Assembly: GCA_034189505.1 (NCBI GenBank) | Contig: JAXHUR010000002.1 | Coordinates: 1 to 64,000 of the forward strand | DNA: 64,000 nucleotides | Direction of reading: 5' to 3' | Origin: Geoalkalibacter_A sp034189505 | GTDB lineage: Bacteria > Desulfobacterota > Desulfuromonadia > Desulfuromonadales > Geoalkalibacteraceae | Part shown: one piece after another, positions 46,305-55,563 of the stretch | Position numbering within the stretch: the first letter of the stretch is position 1 | Layout: each line of letters opens with the position of its first letter | Program-made: the position numbers and the translations under genes | The notes under the pieces: model-generated | The model's database searches: none | Told to the model about the DNA's origin: nothing | The model's input: only the letters and a program-made list of their open reading frames with translations

Positions 46305-49300
46305 TTAGGGACAGGTTGTGTCACCCACCTGATAAGCAGGAGTCGTCGCCTCGGCCTCGTTGCTGTAGGGGGCCTTATCCGCCCCGCGGAACGGCCGCAC
46401 CCGATAGCGATAGGTACCTTCAGGCTCGATCCCCTCGCTGTCAGTGAATGTGGTGACGTTGGGCGGCACGATGTCGATAAGGACAAATTCCCGATTCCAG
46501 ACCTGAACTTCGATTTCGTAACCGTCTTCGTCGTCGCCATTGTCCGTCCAATCCAGCCGAATCATGAGAGAATTGACCGCAGTAGCGTTCAGACCCGAGG
46601 CGGTAGCGGGAAAGGTCCGGTCTTCGCTTGCATTGCTGTAGCCGCTGAGCCAGCTGTAAGTCGCCGTTTTGTAGGCACGCACCCGATAGTTGAAGATGGC
46701 TGAGGGCGAGGCGGCTGTATCCGTATAAACTGTCACATTGGCGCCGACAGTGGCGATCTCGGTGAAGGAATTGCAGCCGCTGCCGGCACAGCGTTCAATC
46801 CTGAAACCTGTCTCGTCGGCGGTGTTGTCGCTCCATGCGAGTTCGATGGCCATGTCGGACACGGCATTGGCGGTCAACGTCGAAGGCGCCGCTGGAGAAT
46901 CTGTGGTCGCTTCGGCGCTGTTACTGGCAGCGCTGGTCCAGGTGTGGCCGAAGAGATAACAGTCGCTGGTTTCTTCCGCCCCCAGGGAGCCGGTGCCGGA
47001 AGTGTTGCCCGGGGTCACACGTATCTCGCGGATGGTCGCCTGATGGGAATTCTGGTGGATGCCGATGCGCATGACTGAATCCGTGTAATTGGAAGTTTCC
47101 TGAACCAGGTTCCAGTCCGCGTAGTCCCCCCCGCGGATATAATACTGAGCACCAGCCGCTTTGAGCACGACTTTCATCTGATAATCGGTCTGTGGAGCAT
47201 AGATCTGGCCGGCGGAAGTTCCACGGCTGGCACCCCGCTCATAGACATTGAAGACATAATCCTGCCAGTACAGTCCGTGCACTAACTGGTTGTTGTTCGG
47301 GTTCGACGTCTGGTTGAGATCCCAGCCCGCCATGAAGTAATTGACTCCGGCTGTATCGGCGGGTATATGGAGATCGAAATAGACCTCTCTGCCGTTTTCA
47401 CGATCATAGGTCTGCTTCGAAAGCAACGCAAAATTCCAGCCGGCCGAAACATCCAGGAGTTGCAAACCGTTATTCTGGCCGATGGCATTCGCCGAGTCGA
47501 TTTCGACCCATGCCTCCGGGTCGATTTCCGTGCCTTCGAACGTATAGATGTCCGATTCAATCCTCTCCTCGCTGCGCGGCAAGGCGAAGGGATTTCCGTA
47601 ATACATGTAAACGCTGTCGTTGGATCCGGTCTGGACCCAGACCGTGGCTGAGACTCCGTCCGTTTTCTCCTTGATATGGAAGGAAAGTTCCCGCCTCCCG
47701 ACGGTGTCGTAGAACCTGAGGTCGTCGAAATCGGTCTGCATGTCGGCGGTATGGGAAACCACCACTTGAAATTTGGCGTTCGGTGCAAAAGAAGAAAAAT
47801 TGATGGGGACACGTCGGGTCCAGCATCCGCTGCCGCTGCCGGAGAGGCCTGAATTATCCGCTTTGATCCGGTAGTTGTAGGTGGTCGAGTGTGCGACCGC
47901 CGGATCGGAATAGGTCGTGGCACCCGGCGGCGCGATGTCGATATCACTGAAATCGCTGCAGCCGGCGCCCTCGCAGCGTTCGATGATCGTGCCGGTTTCC
48001 GTGGCCGCGTTATCGGTCCAGGCCAGATCGATGCGGGTCGTATTGACCGTGGTCGCAACAAGATTACTCGGCGGCAGGAGTGTGGTTGTGGCGGAGTCGA
48101 CGTTGGTGTATCCGCTCTCCCACCCGCAGAAGGCACTCTTATATCCCCGAACCCGGTAAGAATAGCTCGTTCCGGGCGTCAATTCATCGTCATGGTACAG
48201 AGTCGTGTCGGAACCGACCGTTGCCACCTCGGAAAAGTCACTGCACCCTGTTTCGCTGCACCGTTCGATTCTGAATCCGGTCTCGTCGCTAGTGTTGTCG
48301 GTCCAGGCAAGATCGATCTGAACCTCCGAAACCCAACTTGCGGTGAGGGCGCTCGGATCGCTAAATGGAGGCGTTGTACCGCTGACAGGCCCGTTCCATG
48401 ACGTCTGCCAGAGGGGACCATCGGTTTTTTCCGCACGCACCCGGTAGGTGTATGTCTGTCCGTTGCAAACGGTATCATCCAGATAGGCTGAGGCATCGGC
48501 GGGTAATTCGGCCAGCAGTGCGAATTCGCTGTCCTCGTCGCAGGCCGTCCCGCTCCCCGGACAACGCTCCAAACGATAACCCGTCTCGGAGCCGCTGTTG
48601 TCGGTCCAGCTCAGATCGACCTCCGTCGTACTGGGGACCGCGGCCGCCAGACCGGTCGGAGCCGGCGGCGCCTGGGTGGCGATTTCGGCAACCGCCGCCG
48701 GCGACTGCCAACTGCAGTCGGCGCTCTTGAGCGCCTTGAGCCGGTAGGTATAAGTCGTCGCCGGCGCCAGCCCGGTATCGATGAAAGCGAAACGCTGGAT
48801 TCCCCACTGGTGGTGATTGCCGATCTCCTCGGCGGTCAGGGGTCGCCCGTAAACGGCCACCTCGTCGATGCGGCCGGCAAAATAGTAGCTGCCGTTTGCC
48901 CGGCGACCGATATTGACTGGATTGTCGCTGGTGTCGTAGTCGATGTAGGCGGCATTCAGAGCCTGGGGGACGCCATTTTTATAGAAGGTGATGCCCGAAC
49001 CCGGCTTGAAGACGGCGGCCACATGCTGCCACTGATTGAGATCGACGGAAACTCCGGTGCTGCGGATACTCTCGCCGGTGTAGATGTACCAGAGATTGTT
49101 GTAGTTGACGATACTCCAATCCCAACCGCCGTTCTCCGTACTGATGACATGCCGGTAAGTGTTGTCGGAGATCCTCGGATTAACCCAGGCTTCGAAGGTG
49201 ACCCCAGGTCCGTCGGCGCTCTGATCGATGTTGAGGCCGGTGAGCACGAAGTCATAGGAGCCGTCGAATGTCCCGGCACGATTGTAATAGCCCTCCGCAA

Positions 49301-52300
49301 CCGTGTTGGCATTGTAATAGGATCTGCCGTGATTGCCGTTGCCGGAAGCGTCGATCACCTCGTCCGCCGCACCGGTCCAGGCCGGCTCGTCCATGCGCAG
49401 GAGCATCAGATTGCCCAAAGTGGTCCCCGGGATGGTCGCCACCACCGAAGAGAATTCAGCGTCTTCATCACAGGCTGCACCGCTGCCGGCACAGCGTTCG
49501 ATGACAAAGCTGTCCTCATCCATGGTCAGGTCATCCCAGGATAGGCTCACCTCTGACTCGGAGATGCCATCCAGAGTTAACGAACCAGCCATGACAGCCG
49601 CCGGGGTGCTCGCCTGTGCCGTCGCCCAGCTGGTCTGCCAGATGGGGCCGTCGCTCTTCTCCGCCCGCACCCGGTAGGTGTAATCATTGCCGTTGCACAC
49701 CGTCAAATCGCTATGGCTTGCGGTGTCCGGCGCCAAATCGGCCAGCAGGCTGAATTCGACATCCTCGTCGCAGTCCGTCCCCGTTCCCGGGCAGCGCTCG
49801 ATGCGGTATCCGGTCTCGGAAGTGGCGTTGTCGGTCCAGCTCAGGTCGATGCGGGTGGTGTCGACAGCTGCAGCGGAAAATTCCGTCGGCGCAGGTGGCG
49901 CCAGTGTCGTATCATCGATCTGCGCGTAGTCGCTCTCCCACCCACAGAGCGCATCCTTGTAACTGCGGATCCTATAGAAATAGCTGGTGTTGGACGTCAA
50001 CCCGCTGTCGGAAAAACCGAAACTTTTCTGGAATCGGGACAGAATTTCATCGGCGGCGAGGGGGCGATTGTACACCGCCACCTCATCGATGCGGCCGGCG
50101 AAGTGATAGTTCGCGTTCGTATAATCCCCCCGGCGGCCGAGGGTGACGTTGGCGTCATTGGAATCGAAGTAAATCGTCGAAGTCGACCAGGTATCCTGGT
50201 CGCCGTTTTTGAAGACGCGGATACCCGACGCCGGATCGAAGACCACCACCATGTGCTGCCAGGCATTGAGGTCGGCCGGTATCCCGGTGCTGACATAGCC
50301 GCTGCCGTCCATGACATACCAGGTGGAATATCGCTGATACAGACTCCAGTCGGCGCCGCCATTGTCGGTGCTGATGACGTACTTGTAATTGTTGTTGTTG
50401 GCGGTGGGGAAAACCCAGGCCTCGAAGGTCACCCCGGACGAGGTGCCGGACTGGTCGATATTCAGGGGAGTAACGATGGCCGCCGAACTACCGTCAAAAT
50501 CGCCCGCGTGGTTATAGCGCCCCTCGCTCATGGGCTTGGCTGCACCAGCTGCTGTCCCGTGATTACCGTTGCCCGAACGATCAATGACTTCCCCCGCCGT
50601 CCCGTTCCATTCATGCTCATCCATGCCCAGGTCGAGCACCTGGCCGGGTGGAGCACCGGAGAATTGCCTGATCTGAAAGTAATTGAGATCGCTGGCGCAG
50701 GTGGCCGCGTTCCCTTCGCAGCGGTCAACGCGAAAACCGGTGTAATCGGTGGTATCGTAAAGCCATTTGAAGGCGATCTGCTCTTCGGACACGCCGGTAA
50801 CCGCCAGCGACGCCGGCACGGTCGGGGTGGAAACCACGGCTGTCACCTCGGCGCTGGGCTGCGATTCCCAGGTGGCGGTCCTGACGGCTTTGAGCCGGTA
50901 GATGTAGGTGTTGCCGGCGCAGACCGTGTCATCCATATAGGAGGTGCTGTCGACCGCTACGGTCGTCACCTCGGCGAAATCGCTGCAGCCCGCGCCCTGG
51001 CAGCGCTCGATGATGATGCCGGTTTCCGAGGAGGTGTTGTCGGCCCAGGCCAGCAGCACCCGCGAGGTGTCGAGCACGTCGGCCGCCACCTGGCTCGGCG
51101 GCGGCGGCGCTGTGGTGGCCTCGACCGCGGCGGTCGGCGCGGTGCTCCAGCCGCAGTCCGCCGCCTTGTGGGCCCTGACCCGATAGCTGTAAGTGGTGGA
51201 ATGGGCGACACTCTGGTCCGAGTAGCGCGCCACGCCATGATCGGCATGGACCTGGACCTGCGCGGCGGACAGCGCCCGGTCGTAGACCGCCACCTCGTCG
51301 ATGCGGCCCAGAAAAAACTCCTGGCTCTGGCTGCCGCGCCGTCCCACCGTGAAGGCTGAACTGCTGGCATCCGTGTCGATGAAGGCCACGAAGGCCTCCA
51401 CGCCGTTCTTGTAGAAACGCACGCCGGTGCCGGGGTCGAAGACCGCCGCAATATGCTGCCATTGATCGAGGTCGACGGCCACGCCGGTGGAACGCTGGGC
51501 TTCGCCGGTCTCAACGTACCAGGTCCCCCCGTTGTGCATGACGCCCCAGTCGTTGCCCCCGTTGTCGGTGCTGACGACGTAGTGGTAGCCGGCGCCCGAG
51601 CTGGTCGGATAGACCCAGGCCTCGAATGTCGCTCCCGCCGAGATCGCCGACTGGTCAATCGTCAATCCGGTATTTACGTAATCATTACCGTCAAAGAGAC
51701 CACCACGTTCAAATCGTCCTTTTGCGGTCGTGACAGCACCTACTGCAGTTCCATGATTTCCCGCTCCCGAACTATCCGTCACCTGGTCGATGGTTCCATC
51801 CCACAAAGCCTCGTCCATACGCAGCAGCAGCACATTGTCCGGTGCGCTTATCACCGAGCCGATCTGGGAAAAATCAGCACAGCCGCTGCCGGTGCAGCGC
51901 TCAACGACAAAATCGGTTTCATCCATGGAATGGTCGAGCCACCGCAGATCGACCCGCTCTTCCGCTATCCAACTCGGAGCCAGCTCCGAGGGTGCCGCCG
52001 GTCCCGGGGTCGCATTGCCGGCATCCACGTTGCTGACGTCTGTCACCCATTCCCCGGTTTTGTACGCTTTAAGACGGTAGCTGTAGATCTGACCGAAGCA
52101 GGCAGTCTGGTCGATGAAGGAGGTCGTCTCTGCCGGGACGTCCAGGACTTCGCTTACGGAAAAATCACAAGCGGCGCCGGAGCAGCGCTCGATGGTGAAA
52201 CCATCTTCGCCGGTGGTGTTATCCGTCCAGTTCAGTGCGATATCGGTCGTGGTGACAACAGCTGCCGTAAGGTCGCTCGGCGGTGTGGGCTCGCCGGTCG

Positions 52301-55300
52301 TGACCTCGAACTCAGCCCAGCGGCTGGATTCCCCGCTGCTGTTGAATGACTGGACGCGATAGCAGAAGGTGGAGCCGATGCTCAAGCCGGTATCGGAATA
52401 GCTGGTCGCATCGGCGACCGTGGTCCCGATGGGCAGCCAGGAATTTTCTGCATCGCAGGTCCCGACTTTGCGCTCGATGTTGAAGCCGGTTTCGTTAAAA
52501 GAATTGTCCGACCAGGACAGATCTACCTGGGTATAGAGCTGCACGGCGGAAAAAGGGTGAGGCGTCTGCATGACTTCACCATCCGCCTCGAAGACCAGGA
52601 AGTCGGTATCGCCGCCGGCTGCCGTGGTGAACCCCGCGACGAAAGCTTCGCCAAAGGCGTTGGCGACCACCGCAGTCGCCTGGTCATGGTCGTTGGCGGC
52701 TCCGTTGTAGACCGTGGCGCCGATGATGGTTCCAGTGTAATCATACTTGACCGCGAGCACATCGTCGTTCGCACCGTCGTTGGTATAGCCGGCCACGCAC
52801 ACCGTACCCGAGCGGTCGACCGACATGGCGGCAACGGCTTCGTCGCTGCCCGGTCGGTCAAGTTGCTTCGACCAGACCAGGTTGCCAGCGCTGTCGTAGC
52901 GAATCACCTGGAAATCATGGTTGCCGGCGCTGACGAAGCTGGTTCCGGCGACCACGACCTCCTCGCTGATTGGATCAACCTGCAGGGCCGCCGGCGAGTC
53001 GTAACTGTTGCCGAGGCCGTTGAACGCTTTTTCCCATAGCGGGGTGCCGGTCACCCCGTCGTACTTGATGGTGACGAAATCGCCGTTGCCCGCGGCACTG
53101 AAGGAATAACCGGTGACGTAGAGATTGCCCGCGGCATCTACCGCCATGGCGGTCACGTAATCGTCTCCATGACCCGCGCCGTCATAAGTTTGGGGGGCAC
53201 CCCCCCAGACCATGGCGCCCGTAGCGCCGTCGTATTTTGCGACCAGGAAGTCCTTGTCCGTACCGTTGAAAGTATAGCCGCTAACGAAGAGATCACCCGC
53301 CGGGTCAAAGGCCACCGCCGCCGGGTGATCTTCGCCACCGCCGTCGTAGGGGGTCGCCGCCCACAGACGGGTGCCGCCGGGGGCGTATTTGAGCAGGTAG
53401 ATGTCGTCGTCGAAGGCGGCATTGCGGCCATAGCCGACCACCGCCGAGTTGTTCGCGCCGTCGACGGAAACCGCCACCGACGAGGAGCGGTCATCATCGC
53501 CCGCCGGCCCGTTGTACTGGTCGCTCCAGGTGGCCGGCGGACCGGCGGCGGGATAGCCCAGGGTATAGACGTCGTTGGTGTTGCCGGCGCCGCCGCCGTA
53601 GAGCGAGGCGTAGCCCGTGACCAGAACCTGGTTGTCGCCGTCGACGGCCACCGAGGTGGCGAAATCCGACTCGTTATCGCCGTCGTTGTAGCGCGCCTTC
53701 CACTGCTCGGTCGCGTCGGACCGGTCGAGCTTGGCCGTGAAGTAGTCGAAGGCGCCCACCAGGGCAAAGCTGTAGCCGGTGACTACCGGATTGTCGTCCG
53801 GCCCCACGGCGATGGCCTGAGGGAAATCATCGCCGTCGTCAGCGCTGTTGAACTGGTAAAGCTTGACCGGTGGGTCGTAGCTGATCACGGTGGTCCTGGC
53901 GCTGGTCTCATTGCTGTAGGGGGAATGACCGAGAGTGGCGTGCGTTGCCCTGACCCGGTAATAGTAGCGCACGTCGGGCGCCAGGCCGGTGTCGCTGTAG
54001 CTGGTGACGTCGGCCGCGGTGATGGCCAATTGGCTGTAAGTGCCGAAAGTGCCGATCTTGCGCTCGATGGCGTAGCCGTCCTCGTTGCCGGCATTGTCGG
54101 TCCAACTCAGACCGACCTCGGTGTTGCTCACCGTCTGCGCTGTCAGGTCCGACGGGGTGTTGAGCAGACCCGGATCGACGCTGATCCCCAGGTAATCATA
54201 GTCCGTGGCACCTGCCGTCCAGCGGTCGGACCAGCCCCCCACAAGCACCTCGCCTGTCGGGGCGAACCCCAGCCCGACCGGGCGGTCGGCCTTGGCGGCG
54301 CCGTCGTAGGTCATGCTCCAGAAGAGGGTGCCGCTGTCACGGCCATATTTCAGTACCAGATAATCGTCGAACCCCGTCACGTCGTCGTTGGCGGTGGCGA
54401 CAACATAGACATCACCCCCCGGCTTCACCCGCAGGTCCAGGCCGGCGTCGCTGTTGCCGTTGTTTGAATTGAAGGTCCGGCTCCAGCTTTCCACCCCTGT
54501 CCCGCCAGCGTAGCGGGCGGTATATACGTCATAGTCCGAATCTAGGGCGAAGACATGACCGGTGATGGTGACATCATCGTTTTCGTCGACCCAGAGGGCA
54601 TGCCCCTCCTCGCCGAAGCCGCCGTCATAGGTCTGGACCCAATCGGCCGGACCATCGGACGCCGGATACCTGACGGTGTAAATGTCACGGTCGGTACCGT
54701 TGAAGATATAGCCAGTGACGATGACGTTGCCGGCACTATCCAGGGCAACGTCCTGACCCTTGCCATCGCCGGCGTCAGCATAGCGCTTCTCCCACAGCAG
54801 GCTGCCGTCGAGGCCGAACTTGACCACGACCAGGTCGAAATCGGGCGTAACGTTCTGCGACTCTCCGGTGGCCGCAAGGCCACCGGCTCCGGCGGCGATG
54901 GCAGTGATACGGTCATGCCCCCCTGCGGCGCCGCCGTAGCTCGTTACCCAGATGGGCGTACCGTCCGGGTTCGGGCCATCGGGTCCGTACTTGAGCAGAA
55001 CGAAGTCGTCCTTGGCGGTGCCATCCTGCATGTAGCCGCCGACATAGACGTTGTTGATGGCATCTACCGCGACGGAGGTGGCGTAGTCATGTCCTGATGC
55101 CGCTCCATCATAGGTGTTCTGCCACAGGATGCTGCCGTCAGCTCCAGCGTACTTGACGGTATGAATGTCATAGTTCGAACCACTCCAGACGTAGCCGGTG
55201 ACGATGACGTCATCATTGGAGTCGATCACCACCGCTGTCGCGACATCCCCCCCGCCGGCATGGTCGTGGATCTTCGACCAGAGGGTGCTTGCGCCGTCGG

Positions 55301-55532
55301 CGGACAGTTTAACAGTCAGAAAATCACTGCTGCCATCCTCGCTGAAACCGGTGATGACAAGGCAGCCCTGAGAATCGACGGCACTGGCCCTGGCTTCCTG
55401 CTTGTTGATCGCAGCAACATCGTACTGCCAGCCCAGGTCGCCGCCGGCGGCTTCGGCCGACACGGCGCCAGACAGCAAAAGCGAAACAGACAACCAGAAA
55501 ATTGCCGTAACTTCCAGAAACAAAATCCTCAT
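46305..55532 (-). CDS. giant secreted propeller/fibronectin III/LamG protein
   Basis: 3075 residues. The signal peptide ends near Ala-Glu-Ala (residues 1-29). Residues 30-445 and 555-985 are two blocks of eight SBBP-type propeller repeats each. They are separated by a fibronectin III module, and a series of such modules follows (13 in total, each with LSWTDN-type and ERC-type strands). Three LamG-like domains (about 1231-1439, 1629-1834 and 2041-2247) and one DUF2341-like domain (about 2569-2862) are inserted inside fibronectin modules. No anchor or sorting signal is seen at the C-terminus (ends TTCP). ATG 55532 has AAAGG 8 bases upstream; TTG 55556 is less likely. It begins 31 bases after the cytochrome gene. 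Probably an extracellular adhesin or scaffold. Confidence 0.85.
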   Translation of the reverse strand: MRILFLEVTAIFWLSVSLLLSGAVSAEAAGGDLGWQYDVAAINKQEARASAVDSQGCLVITGFSEDGSSDFLTVKLSADGASTLWSKIHDHAGGGDVATAVVIDSNDDVIVTGYVWSGSNYDIHTVKYAGADGSILWQNTYDGAASGHDYATSVAVDAINNVYVGGYMQDGTAKDDFVLLKYGPDGPNPDGTPIWVTSYGGAAGGHDRITAIAAGAGGLAATGESQNVTPDFDLVVVKFGLDGSLLWEKRYADAGDGKGQDVALDSAGNVIVTGYIFNGTDRDIYTVRYPASDGPADWVQTYDGGFGEEGHALWVDENDDVTITGHVFALDSDYDVYTARYAGGTGVESWSRTFNSNNGNSDAGLDLRVKPGGDVYVVATANDDVTGFDDYLVLKYGRDSGTLFWSMTYDGAAKADRPVGLGFAPTGEVLVGGWSDRWTAGATDYDYLGISVDPGLLNTPSDLTAQTVSNTEVGLSWTDNAGNEDGYAIERKIGTFGTYSQLAITAADVTSYSDTGLAPDVRYYYRVRATHATLGHSPYSNETSARTTVISYDPPVKLYQFNSADDGDDFPQAIAVGPDDNPVVTGYSFALVGAFDYFTAKLDRSDATEQWKARYNDGDNESDFATSVAVDGDNQVLVTGYASLYGGGAGNTNDVYTLGYPAAGPPATWSDQYNGPAGDDDRSSSVAVSVDGANNSAVVGYGRNAAFDDDIYLLKYAPGGTRLWAATPYDGGGEDHPAAVAFDPAGDLFVSGYTFNGTDKDFLVAKYDGATGAMVWGGAPQTYDGAGHGDDYVTAMAVDAAGNLYVTGYSFSAAGNGDFVTIKYDGVTGTPLWEKAFNGLGNSYDSPAALQVDPISEEVVVAGTSFVSAGNHDFQVIRYDSAGNLVWSKQLDRPGSDEAVAAMSVDRSGTVCVAGYTNDGANDDVLAVKYDYTGTIIGATVYNGAANDHDQATAVVANAFGEAFVAGFTTAAGGDTDFLVFEADGEVMQTPHPFSAVQLYTQVDLSWSDNSFNETGFNIERKVGTCDAENSWLPIGTTVADATSYSDTGLSIGSTFCYRVQSFNSSGESSRWAEFEVTTGEPTPPSDLTAAVVTTTDIALNWTDNTTGEDGFTIERCSGAACDFSVSEVLDVPAETTSFIDQTACFGQIYSYRLKAYKTGEWVTDVSNVDAGNATPGPAAPSELAPSWIAEERVDLRWLDHSMDETDFVVERCTGSGCADFSQIGSVISAPDNVLLLRMDEALWDGTIDQVTDSSGAGNHGTAVGAVTTAKGRFERGGLFDGNDYVNTGLTIDQSAISAGATFEAWVYPTSSGAGYHYVVSTDNGGNDWGVMHNGGTWYVETGEAQRSTGVAVDLDQWQHIAAVFDPGTGVRFYKNGVEAFVAFIDTDASSSAFTVGRRGSQSQEFFLGRIDEVAVYDRALSAAQVQVHADHGVARYSDQSVAHSTTYSYRVRAHKAADCGWSTAPTAAVEATTAPPPPSQVAADVLDTSRVLLAWADNTSSETGIIIERCQGAGCSDFAEVTTVAVDSTSYMDDTVCAGNTYIYRLKAVRTATWESQPSAEVTAVVSTPTVPASLAVTGVSEEQIAFKWLYDTTDYTGFRVDRCEGNAATCASDLNYFQIRQFSGAPPGQVLDLGMDEHEWNGTAGEVIDRSGNGNHGTAAGAAKPMSEGRYNHAGDFDGSSAAIVTPLNIDQSGTSSGVTFEAWVFPTANNNNYKYVISTDNGGADWSLYQRYSTWYVMDGSGYVSTGIPADLNAWQHMVVVFDPASGIRVFKNGDQDTWSTSTIYFDSNDANVTLGRRGDYTNANYHFAGRIDEVAVYNRPLAADEILSRFQKSFGFSDSGLTSNTSYFYRIRSYKDALCGWESDYAQIDDTTLAPPAPTEFSAAAVDTTRIDLSWTDNATSETGYRIERCPGTGTDCDEDVEFSLLADLAPDTASHSDLTVCNGNDYTYRVRAEKSDGPIWQTSWATAQASTPAAVMAGSLTLDGISESEVSLSWDDLTMDEDSFVIERCAGSGAACDEDAEFSSVVATIPGTTLGNLMLLRMDEPAWTGAADEVIDASGNGNHGRSYYNANTVAEGYYNRAGTFDGSYDFVLTGLNIDQSADGPGVTFEAWVNPRISDNTYRHVISTENGGWDWSIVNYNNLWYIYTGESIRSTGVSVDLNQWQHVAAVFKPGSGITFYKNGVPQALNAAYIDYDTSDNPVNIGRRANGSYYFAGRIDEVAVYGRPLTAEEIGNHHQWGIQRFAFIDTGLAPATTYTYRLKALKSADCSWQSPAAVAEIATQAPPAPTGLAAAVPSTTEVDLSWTDNSGSETGYRLERCPGSGTACDEDSEFALLAELPADASAYLDDTVCNGQTYTYRVRAEKTDGPLWQTSWNGPVSGTTPPFSDPSALTASWVSEVQIDLAWTDNTSDETGFRIERCSETGCSDFSEVATVGSDTTLYHDDELTPGTSYSYRVRGYKSAFCGWESGYTNVDSATTTLLPPSNLVATTVNTTRIDLAWTDNAATETGTIIERCEGAGCSDFSDIDIAPPGATTYSDPAVAHSTTYNYRIKADNSGLSGSGSGCWTRRVPINFSSFAPNAKFQVVVSHTADMQTDFDDLRFYDTVGRRELSFHIKEKTDGVSATVWVQTGSNDSVYMYYGNPFALPRSEERIESDIYTFEGTEIDPEAWVEIDSANAIGQNNGLQLLDVSAGWNFALLSKQTYDRENGREVYFDLHIPADTAGVNYFMAGWDLNQTSNPNNNQLVHGLYWQDYVFNVYERGASRGTSAGQIYAPQTDYQMKVVLKAAGAQYYIRGGDYADWNLVQETSNYTDSVMRIGIHQNSHQATIREIRVTPGNTSGTGSLGAEETSDCYLFGHTWTSAASNSAEATTDSPAAPSTLTANAVSDMAIELAWSDNTADETGFRIERCAGSGCNSFTEIATVGANVTVYTDTAASPSAIFNYRVRAYKTATYSWLSGYSNASEDRTFPATASGLNATAVNSLMIRLDWTDNGDDEDGYEIEVQVWNREFVLIDIVPPNVTTFTDSEGIEPEGTYRYRVRPFRGADKAPYSNEAEATTPAYQVGDTTCP

Positions 55533-55563
55533 GAGATTTGCCTTTGCCCTATCCAATGCCCCC

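Noticed and set aside
49713..51359. Plus-strand frame of 548 codons inside the giant fibronectin gene
   Set aside because: Antisense image of repetitive fibronectin and LamG coding sequence; no domain or start signal.
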